Assembly (NCBI GenBank): GCA_903925435.1
Contig: CAIYFF010000549.1
Coordinates: forward strand, 1-5,600
From: an uncultured Planctomycetota bacterium
GTDB taxonomy: Bacteria; Planctomycetota; UBA1135; UBA2386
DNA length: 5,600 nucleotides
Direction of reading: 5' to 3'
The translations under genes and the position numbers were made by a program. Positions 4,389-5,600 of the stretch are shown here, piece after piece (within the stretch, counting starts at the first letter, position 1; every line of letters begins with the position of its first letter). The notes beneath the pieces were generated by a model, which saw only the letters and a program-made list of their open reading frames with translations, did no database searches and was not told where the DNA came from.

Positions 4389-5600
4389 CTACCAGAACAC
4401 CCGCATCGTCCACTTGCCGTCGCGGTAGCCCGTCAGCGAACGCGCGACGTCGAGGTTGTGCTGCTTGAGCAGCGCTTCCGCAGCCTCGGGATCGAACTGC
4501 TCGGGGTCGAACGGGAGGTCCACGCCGCCCGTCATGCCCATCACCATCGAACTCAGCGCGACTACCTGGCCCAGGATCAACGCGACGCGGCCCTCGGCCA
4601 TGCCGTTGCAGCCGTTGGGCGCGTTGCGTTGTAGCCCCTGCGGCAGCGCGACCTCGGCATTGGTCCAGTTGCCGTCCTTGGCCTTGGCCAACACTGCGTC
4701 GATCTGCTCGCGGACGTTCTTGCCGTAGCCGATCACCAGCACATCTGGGCCATAGGCTGCGGTCACCGGCACGAGTCCGCCAAGTCGCTGCACGACGAAT
4801 CCATCCACGGTTTCGCTCTCGAGTTCCGTGAAGCCGAGGTCCTTGCGCGCGCGCTTCCACTTTTCGGCAAACGCGGCGTGGTCACGCAGCCGGATGGCGA
4901 TGCCGATGTCGAAGTTGCCGTCGTCGAGTTCTTCGATCGAGCCAGGCGTGCCGAACACCGCGTACTCGTTGCCAAGATGCGCGAGCACGCCCTCGTCTTT
5001 GCCGAACACCGTGGGCGGCAGGTTGCGGTCCAGGGCTTCTTGGCTCATGCCCGCAGCCTCATTGGAACTGCGAATCAGCGCATCGATCGCAGCGAAGTCG
5101 CAGCGCCCGGTCTTCCACAGCGTGGTCGCAGCGGGTCGCAGCGCCGCGATTGCAGGCAGTCCCTGCACATCGGGGAAGATCACCGAGAACAGGCCGCGGT
5201 CGTTGCCCGAGAACGACATCGAGGACTCGAGCAGCGCGTTCGGGCCTGCGGTTCCGACCGTGATCGCAAGATCGCGCAGCGAGTTTGCGCCGAACATCTG
5301 CGTCGACTCGGCATCGCCGCCGGCCATCCCCTCTGCTGCGATCATGCGCGCGAGATCGAAGCGGAACGACAGCGGCGGCGGAGCCTTCTTGCTGCTGTGC
5401 TGAGGAGCGAGCGTCGTGGCGAGCGCGTTCGCATCCTTCTGCGCTTGTGCGAGTCCCGTGTCGCGGCTGATTGCAAACGAAGCAGTCCAGTCGGAAGGGC
5501 CAGAGCCGGTGATCGCAGGCTTGCTGCACCACGATATCGGGTCCGTCTGCAGCGTCGGCGCAGCGCCTTCGGACGCGGACGTCCACTCGGCGCCTGACAA
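4389..5600 (-). CDS. Unidentified protein, C-terminal 403 residues (start beyond window)
   Basis: The frame is open from the TAG at 4389-4391 to the right edge. The first codon in the window is TTG, which I read as internal, so the true start is probably outside. I do not recognise the family with confidence. Counting from the window edge, the first part (1-75) is low in complexity and may be a linker. There follow LARMIAAEGMAGGD (83-96), a β-rich stretch LLESSMSFSGNDRGLFSVIF (123-142), a second segment with GNFDIGIAIRLRDHAAFAEK (228-247), VDGFVVQRLGG (266-276), DVLVIGYGKNVREQIDAVL (286-304), and an end at GKWTMRVFW. The alternation of a β-strand pair with a helical rad/K-W segment recalls DUF3352-type exported proteins of planctomycetes, in which each half repeats the fold. 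This is a weak resemblance. It converges on the Rpn gene with a 33-base gap containing no clear terminator. Confidence 0.6.
   Translation of the reverse strand: MSGAEWTSASEGAAPTLQTDPISWCSKPAITGSGPSDWTASFAISRDTGLAQAQKDANALATTLAPQHSSKKAPPPLSFRFDLARMIAAEGMAGGDAESTQMFGANSLRDLAITVGTAGPNALLESSMSFSGNDRGLFSVIFPDVQGLPAIAALRPAATTLWKTGRCDFAAIDALIRSSNEAAGMSQEALDRNLPPTVFGKDEGVLAHLGNEYAVFGTPGSIEELDDGNFDIGIAIRLRDHAAFAEKWKRARKDLGFTELESETVDGFVVQRLGGLVPVTAAYGPDVLVIGYGKNVREQIDAVLAKAKDGNWTNAEVALPQGLQRNAPNGCNGMAEGRVALILGQVVALSSMVMGMTGGVDLPFDPEQFDPEAAEALLKQHNLDVARSLTGYRDGKWTMRVFW

Overview
The window is a GC-rich bacterial chromosome segment, most likely from a member of the Planctomycetota. The strongest evidence is a full-length Tat-exported DUF1501 protein with the family's typical planctomycete C-terminus. 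A lipoprotein, an Rpn-family nuclease and a long exported-looking protein of unknown family are consistent with this. I see no insertion sequence, CRISPR array, tRNA or rRNA. Base composition looks similar throughout, so nothing points clearly to recent transfer.

Layout, left to right. (1) On the minus strand, positions 1-1138 hold a translation-related pair: an Rsm22/METTL17-like methyltransferase followed 41 bases later by the N-terminus of histidyl-tRNA synthetase, which is cut by the window edge. (2) Diverging from that pair across a 73-base spacer, the plus strand carries a small DUF2459-like lipoprotein (1212-1796) and then the DUF1501 protein (1854-3260). The 57-base gap between them contains two copies of a palindromic core. 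(3) After a 114-base intergenic region with two hairpins comes an Rpn-family PD-(D/E)XK protein (3375-4355). Its Shine-Dalgarno sequence lies inside the right arm of a 14-bp hairpin, and the gene holds a plausible internal start for a short C-terminal product. (4) Convergent on the minus strand, 4389-5600, is the C-terminal part of a long protein I cannot assign with confidence; its start lies outside the window.

The most interesting locus is the Rpn gene. It combines an occluded ribosome binding site, an in-frame internal start with its own Shine-Dalgarno sequence ahead of the C-terminal repeat region, and a nuclease core in which the last catalytic position (E-x-K/Q) reads E-x-A. In E. coli, Rpn proteins have been described as nuclease toxins with anti-phage activity, neutralised by a short product made from within the same gene. 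The features here fit a version of that arrangement, with translation of the full-length protein held in check. The Rsm22-like protein is also notable because all four cysteines that would bind the iron-sulfur cluster of METTL17-type proteins are present.
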